A stretch of DNA of 64,000 nucleotides. Origin: Pseudoclavibacter triregionum (GTDB lineage: Bacteria; Actinomycetota; Actinomycetes; Actinomycetales; Microbacteriaceae). Made by a program: the position numbers and the translations under genes. Positions 32,432 through 42,683 of the stretch are shown here, in pieces. Numbering within the stretch: the first letter of the stretch is position 1; each line of letters starts with the position of its first letter. The notes under the pieces are model-generated. The model saw only the letters and a program-made list of their open reading frames with translations, made no database searches and was not told the origin of the DNA. The stretch spans positions 186,001 through 250,000 of the forward strand of contig OU365335.1 in the NCBI GenBank assembly GCA_910822395.1, given 5' to 3'.

Positions 32432-33709
32432 CTAGATCCAGCCCGTGAGCGCCATGAGGCCGAGGCAGCTCAGGGTGACGGTCGCCCAGAGCAGGCCGCC
32501 GAGCGCGATGGGCCGCCAGCCGGCGCGGCGGAAGGCCGCGAAGTCGGTCTCGAGGCCGATCGCCGCGAGGGCGACGCAGATGAGGAGCGTCGCGAGCGTG
32601 TGGAGGAGCGAGTGGACGCCCTCCGGCACGACGCCGGTCGAGGAGATCGCGGCGGCGAGGACGAAGCCGATGATGAACCACGGCACGAGCCTCCACACGG
32701 GCTTCGGCTTGCCTGGCCGCCCGCCCGCGACGTCCCGAGGCGCGTCGAGCAGGCCGAGCCCGGTCGAGGGATCGGCGCGGAGCTGCGCGGCGAGCGCGGC
32801 GGCCGCGGCGCGGTGGCGACGCTGCTCGAGCCACGACATCCCGAGCGCGATCGGGATGATCATGAGCGTGCGCGTGAGCTTCACGACGACGGCGGTCTGC
32901 GACGCCTGCGCGCCGTAGATGCTCGCGGCGGCCACGACCGAGGAGGTGTCGTTCACGGCGGTGCCCGCGAAGAGGCCGAAGGCGTCCTGGCTCATGCCGA
33001 GCGCGTGGCCGATCCACGGGAAGGTGAGCACGGCGGCGAGGTTGTAGAGGAAGACGGTCGTCACCGAGAGCGCGACCGCGGTCGAGGGCGCGGCGATGAC
33101 CGGCGCGATCGCGGCGATGGCGCTCGCGCCGCAGATCGAGGTGCCGACGCCGATGAGCGATCCCAGGTCGCGGCCGACGCGGAGAAGCTTCGAGAAGAGC
33201 CAGGCGGCGAGCAGGGCGATCGCGAGCGTGCCGAGGAGCACCGGCAGCGTGGCGGCGCCGACCTGGCCGATCGTGCCGAGCGAGACGGTGAAGCCGAGGA
33301 GCACGATCGCGGCCTGGAGCACGCGCTTGCCGGCGAACGTCACGCCGGGGGCGAAGCGGCGCCAGGTCGCGTGGCGCCGCCATCCCGAGCAGGCCATGGC
33401 GAGCACGAGCGCGATGACGGGGCCGCCGACGAGCGGCAGCCACTGCTGCCCGACCGACCAGCCGAGGGCGCCGATGACGGCGGCGGGCATGAGGCCGGGG
33501 AGGAGGGCGAGGATGCCCGCGCCCGAGCCGCCCGCCGCCGAGCCGCGCGCCTTCGCCGGCCGGCCCGCCCGCGGATCCTTCGCCGTCGGCACCGGCCGCG
33601 GCTCGAGCGTCTCCGGGTCGAGCTCGACGTCGATCTCCGGGTCGTAGCCGTCCTCGGCGTCCGGGTCGTCGCCGGGAGTCCAGTCGCGGGGTCCCGGGTG
33701 CTGCGCCAT
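32432..33709 (-). CDS. YeiH/UPF0324 family membrane protein (putative sulfate exporter)
   Basis: A 425-residue integral membrane protein of the YeiH (UPF0324) family. A hydrophilic acidic N-terminus (about 1-62) precedes roughly ten hydrophobic helices. Family landmarks are GKRVLQAAIVLLGFTVSL, GVGTSICGASAIAAIAPVI and GTAVNDTSSVVAAASIYG. A hydrophilic loop (about 295-345) splits the last helices. YeiH-type proteins are annotated as putative sulfate exporters, but the substrate is not established. Start ATG 33709 follows TACCCT by 7 nt (leaderless). It lies directly downstream of the cysteine desulfurase gene with its own promoter. Confidence 0.9.
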   Translation of the reverse strand: MAQHPGPRDWTPGDDPDAEDGYDPEIDVELDPETLEPRPVPTAKDPRAGRPAKARGSAAGGSGAGILALLPGLMPAAVIGALGWSVGQQWLPLVGGPVIALVLAMACSGWRRHATWRRFAPGVTFAGKRVLQAAIVLLGFTVSLGTIGQVGAATLPVLLGTLAIALLAAWLFSKLLRVGRDLGSLIGVGTSICGASAIAAIAPVIAAPSTAVALSVTTVFLYNLAAVLTFPWIGHALGMSQDAFGLFAGTAVNDTSSVVAAASIYGAQASQTAVVVKLTRTLMIIPIALGMSWLEQRRHRAAAAALAAQLRADPSTGLGLLDAPRDVAGGRPGKPKPVWRLVPWFIIGFVLAAAISSTGVVPEGVHSLLHTLATLLICVALAAIGLETDFAAFRRAGWRPIALGGLLWATVTLSCLGLMALTGWI

Positions 33710-33716
33710 GCCGTCC

Positions 33717-33722
33717 AGGGTA
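33717..33722 (-). promoter_or_regulatory. -10 element (TACCCT), leaderless promoter of the YeiH-type gene
   Basis: Identical hexamer and identical 7-nt gap as at the ABC exporter gene. It lies between the YeiH-type gene and the end of the desulfurase gene. Confidence 0.55.
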
Positions 33723-33730
33723 GATCGCGG

Positions 33731-34981
33731 CTAGGCGCCGGCCGCGCGGCGGGCGCGGGCGACGGCGTCCGGGAAGGCCGAAAGCGCCGCGTCGACCTCG
33801 GCCTCCGTGCTCGACCAGCCGAGCGTGAGCCGGAGCGCCGAGCGGGCGGCGGCCTCGTCGAGCCCCATCGCGAGGAGCACGTGGGACGGCTCGGCGACGC
33901 CCGCTTGGCAGGCCGAGCCCGTCGAGGCCGAGACGCCGGCGAGGTCGAGGAGGAAGAGGAGCGACTCCCCCGGGCATCCGTCGACGGTGACGTGCACGTG
34001 CCCGGCGGCGCGACCGGCCGTCTCGACGCCCTCGTCGAGGAGTCGCGAGCCGATGGGCGCCCCGCGCAGGGTCACGCCTGGCACGTCGAGCAGGCCGGCG
34101 GCCAGCCGCTCCGCGAGCGCGTCGAGTCGGGCCGCCTCCGCCGCGAGCGCAGCCGGATGGCACGCCTCCGCGATCGCCGCCGCGAAGCCTGCCGCCCCGG
34201 CGGCGTCCATCGTGCCCGGCCGCAGCCCGCGCTGCTGTCCCCCGCCCCGCAGGATCGGCTCGAGCGAGGCGGATCGCCGGGCGACGAGCGCCCCGGCCCC
34301 GACCGGCCCGCCGAGCTTGTGCGCCGAGACGGAGACGAGGTCGGCCCCGAGCTCGCGGACGTCGACCGGCAGGTGCCCGAGCGCCGCGACCGCGTCGAGG
34401 TGGAGCGGGACGCCAGCCTCGCGGCATCGGGCCGCGACCGCGCGCGCCGGCTGCACCGTGCCGACCTCGTTGCTCGCGAGGAGCATGGTCATGAGCGCGA
34501 CGTCCTCGCCGCCGTCCGCGAGCGCCGCGTCGAGCGCGTCGAGCGCGAGCCGGCCCTCGCCGTCGATCGGCAGCCACTCGATGACGGCGCCCTCCGATGA
34601 CGCGAGCGCTTCGAGCGGCTCGATCGTCGCGTGGTGCTCGCCGAGCGTGGCGAGGATGCGCGGGCGCGGGCGATCCGCCTGCCGCGCGCGGAAGCCCCCG
34701 ACGATCGCGAGGTTCGCGCTCTCCGTGCCGCCCGAGGTGAGGACGAGCTCGATCGGCTCGCAGCCGAGCCGGGCCGCGATCGCCTCCCGCGACTCCTCGA
34801 GCAGCCGTCGCGCGTCCTGCCCGTGGCCGTGGATCGACGAGGGGTTGCCGGGACGCTCCCACGCGGCGAGCATCGCCTCGCGCGCGGCCGGGCGCAGGGG
34901 CGAGGAGGCCGCGTGGTCGAGGTACGCACGGGGCGCGGCGGCGAGGCCGTCGCCGGCTGGCGAGGGGGCGGGGCCGGTCAT
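33731..34981 (-). CDS. Cysteine desulfurase (IscS/NifS-type)
   Basis: PLP enzyme that removes sulfur from cysteine as a persulfide for Fe-S clusters and tRNA thiolation. The protein has 416 residues. It shows YLDHAASSPL near the N-terminus, LTSGGTESANLAI, the PLP lysine Lys222 in SAHKLGGPVGAG and the active Cys358 in STGSACQAGVAEPSHVL. ATG 34981 follows TAGGCT by 7 nt, so it is probably leaderless. In many actinobacteria this gene is next to mnmA. Here an efflux block of about 7 kb separates them, but both stay on the minus strand. Confidence 0.94.
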   Translation of the reverse strand: MTGPAPSPAGDGLAAAPRAYLDHAASSPLRPAAREAMLAAWERPGNPSSIHGHGQDARRLLEESREAIAARLGCEPIELVLTSGGTESANLAIVGGFRARQADRPRPRILATLGEHHATIEPLEALASSEGAVIEWLPIDGEGRLALDALDAALADGGEDVALMTMLLASNEVGTVQPARAVAARCREAGVPLHLDAVAALGHLPVDVRELGADLVSVSAHKLGGPVGAGALVARRSASLEPILRGGGQQRGLRPGTMDAAGAAGFAAAIAEACHPAALAAEAARLDALAERLAAGLLDVPGVTLRGAPIGSRLLDEGVETAGRAAGHVHVTVDGCPGESLLFLLDLAGVSASTGSACQAGVAEPSHVLLAMGLDEAAARSALRLTLGWSSTEAEVDAALSAFPDAVARARRAAGA

Positions 34982-34988
34982 CGCCGCG

Positions 34989-34994
34989 AGCCTA
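34989..34994 (-). promoter_or_regulatory. -10 element (TAGGCT), leaderless promoter of the desulfurase gene
   Basis: TAGGCT on the minus strand, 7 nt before the ATG at 34981. Confidence 0.55.
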
Positions 34995-35072
34995 CCCGCG
35001 GGGCTCCAGGGCCAGCCGGTCGGGGAGCCGCCGGACCGCGCTCCTCCGAGCCATCCCGTCGCCGCCGATCCC

Positions 35073-35078
35073 TAGACT
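35073..35078 (+). promoter_or_regulatory. -10 element (TAGACT) of the glgX2-glgE-glgB locus
   Basis: TAGACT on the plus strand gives a leader of about 60 nt before ATG 35146, which has AAGGA at 35136-35140. It is divergent from the desulfurase promoter 80 bp away. Confidence 0.45.
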
Positions 35079-35145
35079 GGAGCCGCGTCAGACGCGATCG
35101 GCGCCGACCGATGTCTGACCGCCCTCACGACCGCCAAGGACCCGC

Positions 35146-37341
35146 ATGCTCCCCTTCGCCCCGCACGCCGACCTCGGGCTCACCTCGACGCCCGACGGCC
35201 CGCGCCTGAGGGTCGTCTCGCGCCACGCGAGCGCCATGGAGCTCTGCTTCGTGAACCAGTACGGCCGCGTCGACGGCGCGATCCCCATGGCCCGCGATCC
35301 GCGCGACCGCGACGTGTGGGAGATCGTCTGCCCCCTCCTCGCCCCCGGCACCCGCTACGGCCTCCGCGTCGACGGCCCGCAGAGCTCGCGCGGCGGCTTC
35401 GACCCCGACCGGCTCCTCCTCGACCCCTACGCCCGCCACGTCGAGAACGTCGGCACCGAGGCGGAGCCCGTGTGGTGCGGCATCGTCCGCGCCGAGGAGG
35501 CCTTCGACTGGGGCGGCGTCGAGCCTCCGCGCCGCCCGCTCCGCGACGTCGTCGTCTACGAGGCGCACGTGAAGGGCCTCACGAAGCTCGCCCCCTTCGT
35601 GCCCGAGGGGCTGCGCGGCACCTACGCGGGCCTCGCCGACCCCGACGTCATCGCCCACCTCGTCGACCTCGGCGTCACGGCGGTCGAGCTCCTGCCCATC
35701 CACGCCATCTCGACCGAGCGGTTCCTGCGCCGCCAGGGCCTCACGAACTACTGGGGCTACTCGACCGTCGGCTTCTTCTCGCCGCACGCCCCCTACGCCT
35801 CCCCCGCCGCCCGCGCCGCGGGACCCGAGGCCGTCGCGCGCGAGCTCAAGGGCATGGTGCGGCTCCTCCACGAGGCCGGCATCGAGGTCTACCTCGACGT
35901 CGTCTACAACCACACCGCCGAGCAGGGGGTCGACGGCCACACGAGCTCGTTCCGCGGCATCGACAACGAGCTCTACTACCGCTTCGACGAGCACGACCGC
36001 TACCTCGACGTCACCGGCTGCGGCAACTCGCTCGACGCCTCCGAGCCGGTCGTGCAGCAGCTCATCCTCGACTCGCTCGCCCACTGGGTCGAGGAGTACC
36101 GCATCGACGGCTTTCGCTTCGACCTCGCCGCCACCCTCGGCCGCACGATCGACGGCTCGTACTCGAGCCACCACCCGCTCCTCAAGCGGATCGCCGCCGA
36201 CCCGCGCCTCGAGCACGCGAAGCTCATCGCCGAGCCGTGGGACGTCGGCATGGGCGGATGGCAGACCGGCCACTTCCCGCACGGCTGGTCGGAGTGGAAC
36301 GACTGGTACCGCGACCGCATGCGCGACTTCTGGATCCGCGACATCGCCGAGGCGCGGCACACGGGCGTCCCGCCGCAGGGCCCCGGCGGCTTCGCGACGG
36401 CGCTCGCGGGCTCCTCGAACCTCTTCGCCGACGAGCGCGGCCCGCTCGCGAGCGTGAACTTCGTCACCGCCCACGACGGCTTCACGCTCCGCGACCTCGT
36501 CTCGTACAACGCGAAGCACAACCTCCTCAACGCCGAGCTCGGCCGCGACGGCACGAGCGACAACCGCTCCTACAACTTCGGCATCGAGGGCCCGTCCAAG
36601 GACCCGGATATCGAGGCTTCCCGCCGCCTCGCCATGCGGAACCTCCTCGGCGCGCTCTGCCTCTCGGCGGGCGTCCCGATGATCACCGCCGGCGACGAGT
36701 TCGCGCGCTCGCAGAACGGCAACAACAACCCGTACAACCAGGATTCCGAGCTCACCTGGATGAGCTGGGACCACACGCCCGAGCAGAAGGCGCAGCGCGA
36801 CCACCTTTCGCGCCTGCTCGAGATCCGCCGCGCGCACCCGACGCTGCGGCCGACCGCCTTCAACCACGGCACGCGCGTCATCGAGCACGGCTCCCGCTTC
36901 GAGTGGTTCGACGCGCTCGGACGGCCCATGACCGCGCACGAGTGGAACTCCCCTGCGGGCCGCACCGTGCAGTACGTCTCCTCGAGCTTCGTGCCGGTCG
37001 AGCCGGACGCGGAGGTCGAGGAGCGCCACGTCCGGCCGCGCGGCCGGACGCCCGAGGACCTCGGCCTCATGCTCGGCGAGCTCGGCCCCTCCGGCGCGCC
37101 CGACGGCTACCGGCTCGACCGCGTGCTCGTCGTCGTCCACGGCACCGAGGAGGCGGCGATCGTCCGCCCGCCGGAGCTGCCCGGCGTGGCCCACTACACG
37201 CTCCTCTGGGACTCGACCGCGGAGACCGTCGACGAGCTCTCGGCGGACGCCGCCGGGGCCCACGTCATCCCCCTCACCTCGCACCGGATCACCGGCCCCT
37301 CGCTGCGGATCTACCGCGCGAACCCGGAGGCCGGGCCCTAG
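35146..37341 (+). CDS. glgX: Glycogen debranching enzyme GlgX (copy 2)
   Basis: Second GH13 debranching enzyme in the window, 731 residues. It keeps a CBM48-like N-domain (about 1-125) and the catalytic residues Asp326 in DGFRFDLAA, Glu363 in LIAEPWDVG and Asp444 in TAHDGFT. It differs from copy 1 in its barrel loops and C-domain, so it is not a recent duplicate. ATG 35146 is preceded by AAGGA at a 5-nt gap. It lies just upstream of glgE and glgB rather than treYZ, suggesting a role in glycogen turnover or trimming rather than dedicated trehalose synthesis. Confidence 0.93.
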   Translation: MLPFAPHADLGLTSTPDGPRLRVVSRHASAMELCFVNQYGRVDGAIPMARDPRDRDVWEIVCPLLAPGTRYGLRVDGPQSSRGGFDPDRLLLDPYARHVENVGTEAEPVWCGIVRAEEAFDWGGVEPPRRPLRDVVVYEAHVKGLTKLAPFVPEGLRGTYAGLADPDVIAHLVDLGVTAVELLPIHAISTERFLRRQGLTNYWGYSTVGFFSPHAPYASPAARAAGPEAVARELKGMVRLLHEAGIEVYLDVVYNHTAEQGVDGHTSSFRGIDNELYYRFDEHDRYLDVTGCGNSLDASEPVVQQLILDSLAHWVEEYRIDGFRFDLAATLGRTIDGSYSSHHPLLKRIAADPRLEHAKLIAEPWDVGMGGWQTGHFPHGWSEWNDWYRDRMRDFWIRDIAEARHTGVPPQGPGGFATALAGSSNLFADERGPLASVNFVTAHDGFTLRDLVSYNAKHNLLNAELGRDGTSDNRSYNFGIEGPSKDPDIEASRRLAMRNLLGALCLSAGVPMITAGDEFARSQNGNNNPYNQDSELTWMSWDHTPEQKAQRDHLSRLLEIRRAHPTLRPTAFNHGTRVIEHGSRFEWFDALGRPMTAHEWNSPAGRTVQYVSSSFVPVEPDAEVEERHVRPRGRTPEDLGLMLGELGPSGAPDGYRLDRVLVVVHGTEEAAIVRPPELPGVAHYTLLWDSTAETVDELSADAAGAHVIPLTSHRITGPSLRIYRANPEAGP

Positions 37342-37408
37342 CCGACGGGCCTCGGAGGGCCTGCCGGGATCCTGCGAATCGCCTCCCGGAGCGGTCACCC
37401 TCGTCCGC

Positions 37409-37414
37409 TACGGT
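37409..37414 (+). promoter_or_regulatory. -10 element (TACGGT), leaderless promoter of glgE
   Basis: TACGGT with a 7-nt gap to GTG 37422. It supports a GTG start for GlgE and an internal promoter within the locus. Confidence 0.55.
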
Positions 37415-37421
37415 CGGGCCC

Positions 37422-39845
37422 GTGGCTGAGATTCCCGGAACCGACTCGAACCCGAACGACGACCAGCGCGCGGCCGAGGCCCCTCGTCGGCGCTTCTCCT
37501 TCCTGCCGCCCCGCCTGAACCAGGATCGGCCGAGCCAGGACGTCCCCGAGCCCCAGCAGACCCCGCCCCCGGCACCTGTCGAGCAGGCGCCGCCGGCCAC
37601 GACCGCCGCCCCGGCGCAGCCCGCGGCCCAGGCCCCGCAGGCCGAGCCGGCAGCCCCGGCCCGCTCCGACGCAGAGCCGGCCCGCTCCGCCGCCGAGCCG
37701 ACCGCAGAGGAGCTCGCCCGCATCGACCGCGGCGAGCTCGGCCAGCCCGAGGGCGCCGGCGACGGCTCCGCCTCCGTGCCCGCCGTCACCGCGAACGAGT
37801 CCGCCGACGAGCCCGTCGCGCCTGAGGACGACGTCTTGCCCGGCTCCGGCTACCGCCCGCTCGTCGGCCGCATCCCGATCTTCGACCTCCAGCCGCAGCT
37901 CGCCGACGACCTCTGGCCGACGAAGGGCGTCGTGGGCGACGTCATCCCCTTCTCCTGCGTCGCGTTCCGCGAGGGCCACGACCTCATCGGCGTCGAGCTC
38001 GTGCTCGCCGGCCCCGACGGCGTCGAGCGCCGCCGCCGCATGACCCCCGGCGCGCCGGGCACCGACCGCTGGGAGACGAGCGCCCAGGTCTCGCAGGAGG
38101 GCCTCCACACCTGGCGCGTCGAGGGCTGGAGCGACGACTTCGGCACCTGGCGCCGCAACGCCGACCTGAAGATCCCCGCCGGCGTCGACGTCGAGGTCAT
38201 GCTCGAGCAGGGCGCCCGCCTCCTCGAGCACGCCGCTGGCGACCCGGAGCTCGAGGACGCCGAGCGCGGCGTGCTCGCCCGCGGCGCCGCCGGCGCCCGC
38301 GACCGCGGCCAGGACGTCCCCACCCGCCACGCGGCGATCGCGAACGAGGAGATCTTCGCGATCCTCGACGCGCACCCGATCCGCTCGCTGCTCACCCGCT
38401 CGCCCGAGCGCCGGATCGACGTCATGCGCAAGCTCGCGGGCGTCGCCGCCTGGTACGAGCTCTTCCCGCGCTCCGAGGGCGCCGTCCGCCACGACGACGG
38501 CTCGTGGACGAGCGGCACCTTCCGCACCGCGATCGAGCGCATCCCCGGCGTCGCCGCGATGGGCTTCGACGTCGTCTACCTCCCGCCGATCCACCCGATC
38601 GGCCGAACGAACCGCAAGGGCCCGAACAACACCCTCGTCGCCGGGCCCAACGACCCCGGCTCACCGTGGGCCATCGGCGCGGCCGAGGGCGGGCACAAGG
38701 ACATCCACCCCGAGCTCGGCACGATCGCGGACTTCCGCGCCTTCCGCGAGGCCGTCGAGGCGCACGGCATGGAGCTCGCGCTCGACATCGCGCTCCAGGC
38801 GACGCCCGACCACCCGTGGGTCGCGGAGCACGAGGACTGGTTCACCGTCCTCCCCGACGGCTCGATCGCCTACGCCGAGAACCCGCCGAAGAAGTACCAG
38901 GACATCTACCCCCTCAACTTCGACGGCGACCGCAACGGCCTCTACCAGGAGATCCTCGAGACCTTCGAGCACTGGATCGCCGAGGGCGTGACGATCTTCC
39001 GCATCGACAACCCGCACACGAAGCCGCTCCAGTTCTGGGAGTGGGTCATCCACGAGGTGCGCGCGAAGCACCCCGAGGTCGTCTTCCTCGCGGAGGCGTT
39101 CACGCGCCCCGCCGTCATGCAGGCCCTCGCGAAGGCGGGCTTCCAGCAGTCGTACTCGTACTTCACGTGGCGGAACACGAAGGAGGAGCTCGAGGAGTTC
39201 CTCACGAGCGTCTCGAAGGAGACGTCGGAGTTCATGCGCCCGAACCTCTTCGTGAACACCCCGGACATCCTCACGACGTACCTCCAGTTCGGCGGACGCC
39301 CCGCCTACGAGATCCGCGCCGTCATCGCCTCGATGGCCAGCCCGCTCTGGGGCATGTACGCCGGCTACGAGCTCATCGAGAACGTCGCGCGCCCGGGCTC
39401 CGAGGAGAACATCGACAACGAGAAGTACGAGTTCAAGCAGCGCGACTGGGCCGCCGAGGAGGCCGCCGGCCGCTCGATCGCGCCGCTCGTCACGAAGCTC
39501 AACGAGATCCGCCACGCGCACCCGGCGCTCTGGCAGCTGCGGAACTTCGAGGTCCAGTACTCCTCGAGCGACCGCCTCCTCGCCTTCTCGAAGCACGTCC
39601 CGGGCGAGGCGACGGAGTCGGGCGAGCCGGACACGATCATCGTCGTCGTCGCGCTCGACCCGCACGCCGCCGTCGAGGCGACGGTCTGGCTCGACCCGCA
39701 GAAGTTCGGGCTCGACGCCGCCGCGCGCTTCGAGGTCGAGGATCTCCTCACCGGCCAGCGCTGGGAGTGGGGCCCGTCGAACTACGTGCGCCTCGAGCCC
39801 CACGTCATGCCGGCGCACATCCTCCGCATCGCGAACGTCCGCTAG
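37422..39845 (+). CDS. glgE: Alpha-1,4-glucan:maltose-1-phosphate maltosyltransferase GlgE
   Basis: Extends alpha-1,4-glucan with maltose from maltose-1-phosphate (GH13_3). The protein has 807 residues, longer than the roughly 660-700 of typical GlgE, because of a Pro/Ala/Gln-rich disordered N-terminus (about 1-130). After it come the beta N-domain ([15 protein letters not shown]), the dimerisation helices and the barrel. Nucleophile Asp529 is in [10 protein letters not shown] and acid/base Glu558 in FLAEAFTRP. The phosphate-binding family segment [14 protein letters not shown] is present. The start is GTG 37422, set by a -10 element 7 nt upstream and by the end of the disordered tail homology. 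glgB follows. No TreS, Pep2 or GlgM gene to make the donor lies in this window. Confidence 0.95.
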   Translation: MAEIPGTDSNPNDDQRAAEAPRRRFSFLPPRLNQDRPSQDVPEPQQTPPPAPVEQAPPATTAAPAQPAAQAPQAEPAAPARSDAEPARSAAEPTAEELARIDRGELGQPEGAGDGSASVPAVTANESADEPVAPEDDVLPGSGYRPLVGRIPIFDLQPQLADDLWPTKGVVGDVIPFSCVAFREGHDLIGVELVLAGPDGVERRRRMTPGAPGTDRWETSAQVSQEGLHTWRVEGWSDDFGTWRRNADLKIPAGVDVEVMLEQGARLLEHAAGDPELEDAERGVLARGAAGARDRGQDVPTRHAAIANEEIFAILDAHPIRSLLTRSPERRIDVMRKLAGVAAWYELFPRSEGAVRHDDGSWTSGTFRTAIERIPGVAAMGFDVVYLPPIHPIGRTNRKGPNNTLVAGPNDPGSPWAIGAAEGGHKDIHPELGTIADFRAFREAVEAHGMELALDIALQATPDHPWVAEHEDWFTVLPDGSIAYAENPPKKYQDIYPLNFDGDRNGLYQEILETFEHWIAEGVTIFRIDNPHTKPLQFWEWVIHEVRAKHPEVVFLAEAFTRPAVMQALAKAGFQQSYSYFTWRNTKEELEEFLTSVSKETSEFMRPNLFVNTPDILTTYLQFGGRPAYEIRAVIASMASPLWGMYAGYELIENVARPGSEENIDNEKYEFKQRDWAAEEAAGRSIAPLVTKLNEIRHAHPALWQLRNFEVQYSSSDRLLAFSKHVPGEATESGEPDTIIVVVALDPHAAVEATVWLDPQKFGLDAAARFEVEDLLTGQRWEWGPSNYVRLEPHVMPAHILRIANVR

Positions 39846-39906
39846 CGGGACGCCCGACGGCATGAGCCCCAGCCGAGGATTCCCCTACCCCGACCCGCGC
39901 CAGAAC

Positions 39907-39925
39907 GGCCCCGCCTCGCGGGGCC
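39907..39925 (+). other. Hairpin between glgE and glgB
   Basis: GGCCCCG-CCTCG-CGGGGCC, a 7-bp stem located 61 nt after glgE and 26 nt before the chosen glgB start. It may be a processing site or attenuator that sets the glgE:glgB ratio. It also argues against a glgB start at 39862, which would place it inside coding sequence. Confidence 0.45.
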
Positions 39926-39951
39926 CCGACCCCCGAGAGAACGGAGCCGCC

Positions 39952-42597
39952 ATGCTCTCGAACGAGCACGAGGACGCCCGCGCGGCGGACGCCGAGCCCC
40001 GCGAGCCGAAGCACGCGGGCGCGCCCGAGCAGGGCGTCGAGCTGCCCGCCGAGCACGCGCTCGAGGCTGGCGCGGGCCACGTCGCCGGCGCGGCCGCGGG
40101 CGGCGAGGCCGACGCGCTCGACGCGGCCGGGCCCGACGACCTGGAGCTCCCCGCCGGAGCCGCCGCCGCGCAGCCGGCCGTCGAGGCACCGGCCCCGACC
40201 CAGCCCGCGCAGGATGGCGCCGCGGAGGTCCCGCTCGTGCGCGCCATCGCCCCCGAGGCGGCCCTCGAGGCGGGCGCCGGGCACCTCGGAGGGGCCGCCC
40301 CCGAGGGCCTTCAGGCCGCCGACGGCGCGATCCCCGTCGAGGCGCCCACGGAGCCGGCCGCCCATCTCGCCGAGGAGGCACCCCGCATCGCCCCCGACGA
40401 GGAGCTCCGCGCCCTCGCCGACGGCACGCACGGCAACCCGCACTTCGTGCTCGGCCAGCACGAGGTCGTCGGCCAGCACAGCGTGAGCGGCGCCCCGGAG
40501 GGCGCCCAGCGCGTGAGCATCCGCGCCCGCCGCCCCTTCGCGGAGGCCGTCACGGCCGTCCTCGCCACGAGCGGCGAGCGCGTCGAGCTCGAGCACGTCG
40601 CCCACGGCATCTGGGCCGGCGAGCACGACCGCGGCCTCGACGACTACGTCCTCGAGGCGCGCTACGAGGGCGGGCACGTGGCGACCGCCGACGATCCGTA
40701 CCGCTTCATGCCGTCCATCGGCGAGATCGACCTCTTCCTCTTCGGCGAGGGCCGCCACGAGCGCCTCTGGCATGTCATGGGCGCGCACGTCCGCGAGCAC
40801 TGGGGCACGCACGGCCCCGTCTCGGGCGTCTCCTTCACGGTGTGGGCGCCCCGGGCCGACGCGGTGCAGGTCGTGGGCTCCTTCAACGGCTGGGACGGCG
40901 CGGGCCACGCCATGCGCCGCCTCGGCGACCTCGGCGTGTGGGAGCTCTTCGTCCCCGGCATCGGGGAGCACGAGACGTACAAGTTCCGCATCCGCAACCG
41001 CCAGGGCTTCTGGGTCGAGAAGGCCGACCCGATGGCGCGGCACACCGAGTGCCCGCCCCAGACGGCCTCCGTCGTCGAGGCGCCCTCGCGCTACACGTGG
41101 ACCGACGATGCGTGGATGGAGCGCCGCGCGGCGACCGACCCGCACACGGGCCCGATGAGCGTCTACGAGCTTCACCTCATGTCGTGGCACCAGGGCCTCT
41201 CGTACGTCGAGGCGGCCGACCGGCTCATCGAGCACCTCGACGGCCTCGGCTTCACCCACGTCGAGTTCATGCCGCTCGCGGAGCACCCCTTCGGCGGATC
41301 CTGGGGCTACCAGGTCACCGGCTACTACGCCCCGACCTCGCGCCTCGGCTCCCCCGACGAGCTGCGCTACCTCATCGACCGCCTCCACAACGCGGGCTAC
41401 GGCGTCATCATGGACTGGGTGCCGGGCCACTTCCCGAAGGACGAGTGGGCGCTCGGCCGCTTCGACGGCGAGCCGCTCTACGAGCACCCGGACCCGCGCC
41501 TCGGCGAGCAGCCCGACTGGGGCACTTACGTCTTCAACTTCGGCAGCCCGCAGGTGCGGAACTTCCTCGTCGCGAACGCGCTGTTCTGGCTCGAGGAGTT
41601 CCACATCGACGGCCTCCGCGTCGACGCGGTCGCCTCGATGCTCTACCTCGACTACTCGCGCGACGAGTGGGTGCCGAACATCCACGGCGGCCGCGAGAAC
41701 CTCGAGGCGATCGCCTTCCTCCAGGAGGCGAACGCGACCGCCTACCGCCTCCACCCGGGCATCGCGATGATCGCCGAGGAGTCGACCTCGTGGCCGGGCG
41801 TCACGAAGCCGACCGACTGGGACGGCCTCGGCTTCGGCCTGAAGTGGAACATGGGCTGGATGAACGACACGCTCGCCTACGTGGAGCGCGACCCCATCTA
41901 CCGCTCCTACCACCACGGCGAGCTCACCTTCTCGTTCGTCTACGCGTGGAGCGAGCGCTTCATCCTGCCGATCAGCCACGACGAGGTCGTGCACGGCAAG
42001 GGCTCGCTCTTCTCGAAGATGCCGGGCGATCACTGGCAGAAGCTCGCGGGCCTGCGCGCCTTCTTCTCGTACATGTGGGGCCACCCGGGCAAGCAGCTGC
42101 TCTTCATGGGCCAGGAGTTCGCCCAGCCCGCCGAGTGGAGCGAGGAGCGCGGCCTCGACTGGTGGCTGCTCGACCAGGCTCCGCACCGCGGCGTGCGCGA
42201 CTTCGTCGCGACCCTCAACTCGCTCTACCGCTCGATGCCGGCGCTCTGGGAGCTCGACCACGACCCGCAGGGCATGGTCTGGATCGAGGGCGGGGACGCC
42301 TCCAACTCGGCGATCTCGTTCCTCCGCCGCGACGCCTCGGGCGAGGAGGAGATCGCGATGGTGTTCAACTTCTCGAACCAGATCCTCTCCCAGTACCGGA
42401 TCGGCGTGCCGACGGCCGGCTACTGGCGCGAGATCCTCAACTCGGACGCCCAGGAGTTCGGCGGCTCCGGCGTCGGCAACCTCGGCGGCGTCGCCTCGAG
42501 CCCGGAGCCCAAGCACGGGCACCCGCACTCGCTCGAGATCACGGTGCCGCCGCTCGGGGCGGTCTGGTTCCGCCGCGACCGGCAGCTCGAGGGCTAG
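39952..42597 (+). CDS. glgB: 1,4-alpha-glucan branching enzyme GlgB
   Basis: Introduces alpha-1,6 branches into the glucan made by GlgE. The protein has 881 residues from ATG 39952, chosen over ATG 39862 because GGAG at 39943-39946 precedes it and a hairpin lies between the two. Residues about 1-130 are an Ala/Glu/Pro-rich low-complexity tail. An N1 module (about 140-235) and a CBM48 (about 255-360, [20 protein letters not shown]) follow. In the GH13 barrel the nucleophile is Asp558 in [11 protein letters not shown] and the acid/base Glu609 in [10 protein letters not shown]. Other landmarks are [23 protein letters not shown] and LLFMGQEF. A 40-bp palindromic terminator follows. Confidence 0.95.
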   Translation: MLSNEHEDARAADAEPREPKHAGAPEQGVELPAEHALEAGAGHVAGAAAGGEADALDAAGPDDLELPAGAAAAQPAVEAPAPTQPAQDGAAEVPLVRAIAPEAALEAGAGHLGGAAPEGLQAADGAIPVEAPTEPAAHLAEEAPRIAPDEELRALADGTHGNPHFVLGQHEVVGQHSVSGAPEGAQRVSIRARRPFAEAVTAVLATSGERVELEHVAHGIWAGEHDRGLDDYVLEARYEGGHVATADDPYRFMPSIGEIDLFLFGEGRHERLWHVMGAHVREHWGTHGPVSGVSFTVWAPRADAVQVVGSFNGWDGAGHAMRRLGDLGVWELFVPGIGEHETYKFRIRNRQGFWVEKADPMARHTECPPQTASVVEAPSRYTWTDDAWMERRAATDPHTGPMSVYELHLMSWHQGLSYVEAADRLIEHLDGLGFTHVEFMPLAEHPFGGSWGYQVTGYYAPTSRLGSPDELRYLIDRLHNAGYGVIMDWVPGHFPKDEWALGRFDGEPLYEHPDPRLGEQPDWGTYVFNFGSPQVRNFLVANALFWLEEFHIDGLRVDAVASMLYLDYSRDEWVPNIHGGRENLEAIAFLQEANATAYRLHPGIAMIAEESTSWPGVTKPTDWDGLGFGLKWNMGWMNDTLAYVERDPIYRSYHHGELTFSFVYAWSERFILPISHDEVVHGKGSLFSKMPGDHWQKLAGLRAFFSYMWGHPGKQLLFMGQEFAQPAEWSEERGLDWWLLDQAPHRGVRDFVATLNSLYRSMPALWELDHDPQGMVWIEGGDASNSAISFLRRDASGEEEIAMVFNFSNQILSQYRIGVPTAGYWREILNSDAQEFGGSGVGNLGGVASSPEPKHGHPHSLEITVPPLGAVWFRRDRQLEG

Positions 42598-42619
42598 GGC
42601 CCTCCGGCCCGCCCTGACG

Positions 42620-42659
42620 CGAGGAAGGCCCTCCCGGAGCTCCGGGAGGGCCTTCCTCG
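42620..42659. terminator. 40-bp perfect palindrome, bidirectional terminator
   Basis: The 20 bases 42620-42639 are exactly complementary to 42640-42659, so the transcript can form a stem of up to 18 bp closed by AGCT. It lies between the convergent ends of glgB and the YbbN-like gene. Confidence 0.9.
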
Positions 42660-42683
42660 TGCGCGGCCGTGCGGCGATGCGTC

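Noticed and set aside
39862-39951. Upstream ATG for glgB at 39862
   Set aside because: No Shine-Dalgarno sequence there, and a hairpin (39907-39925) lies between it and ATG 39952, which does have GGAG.
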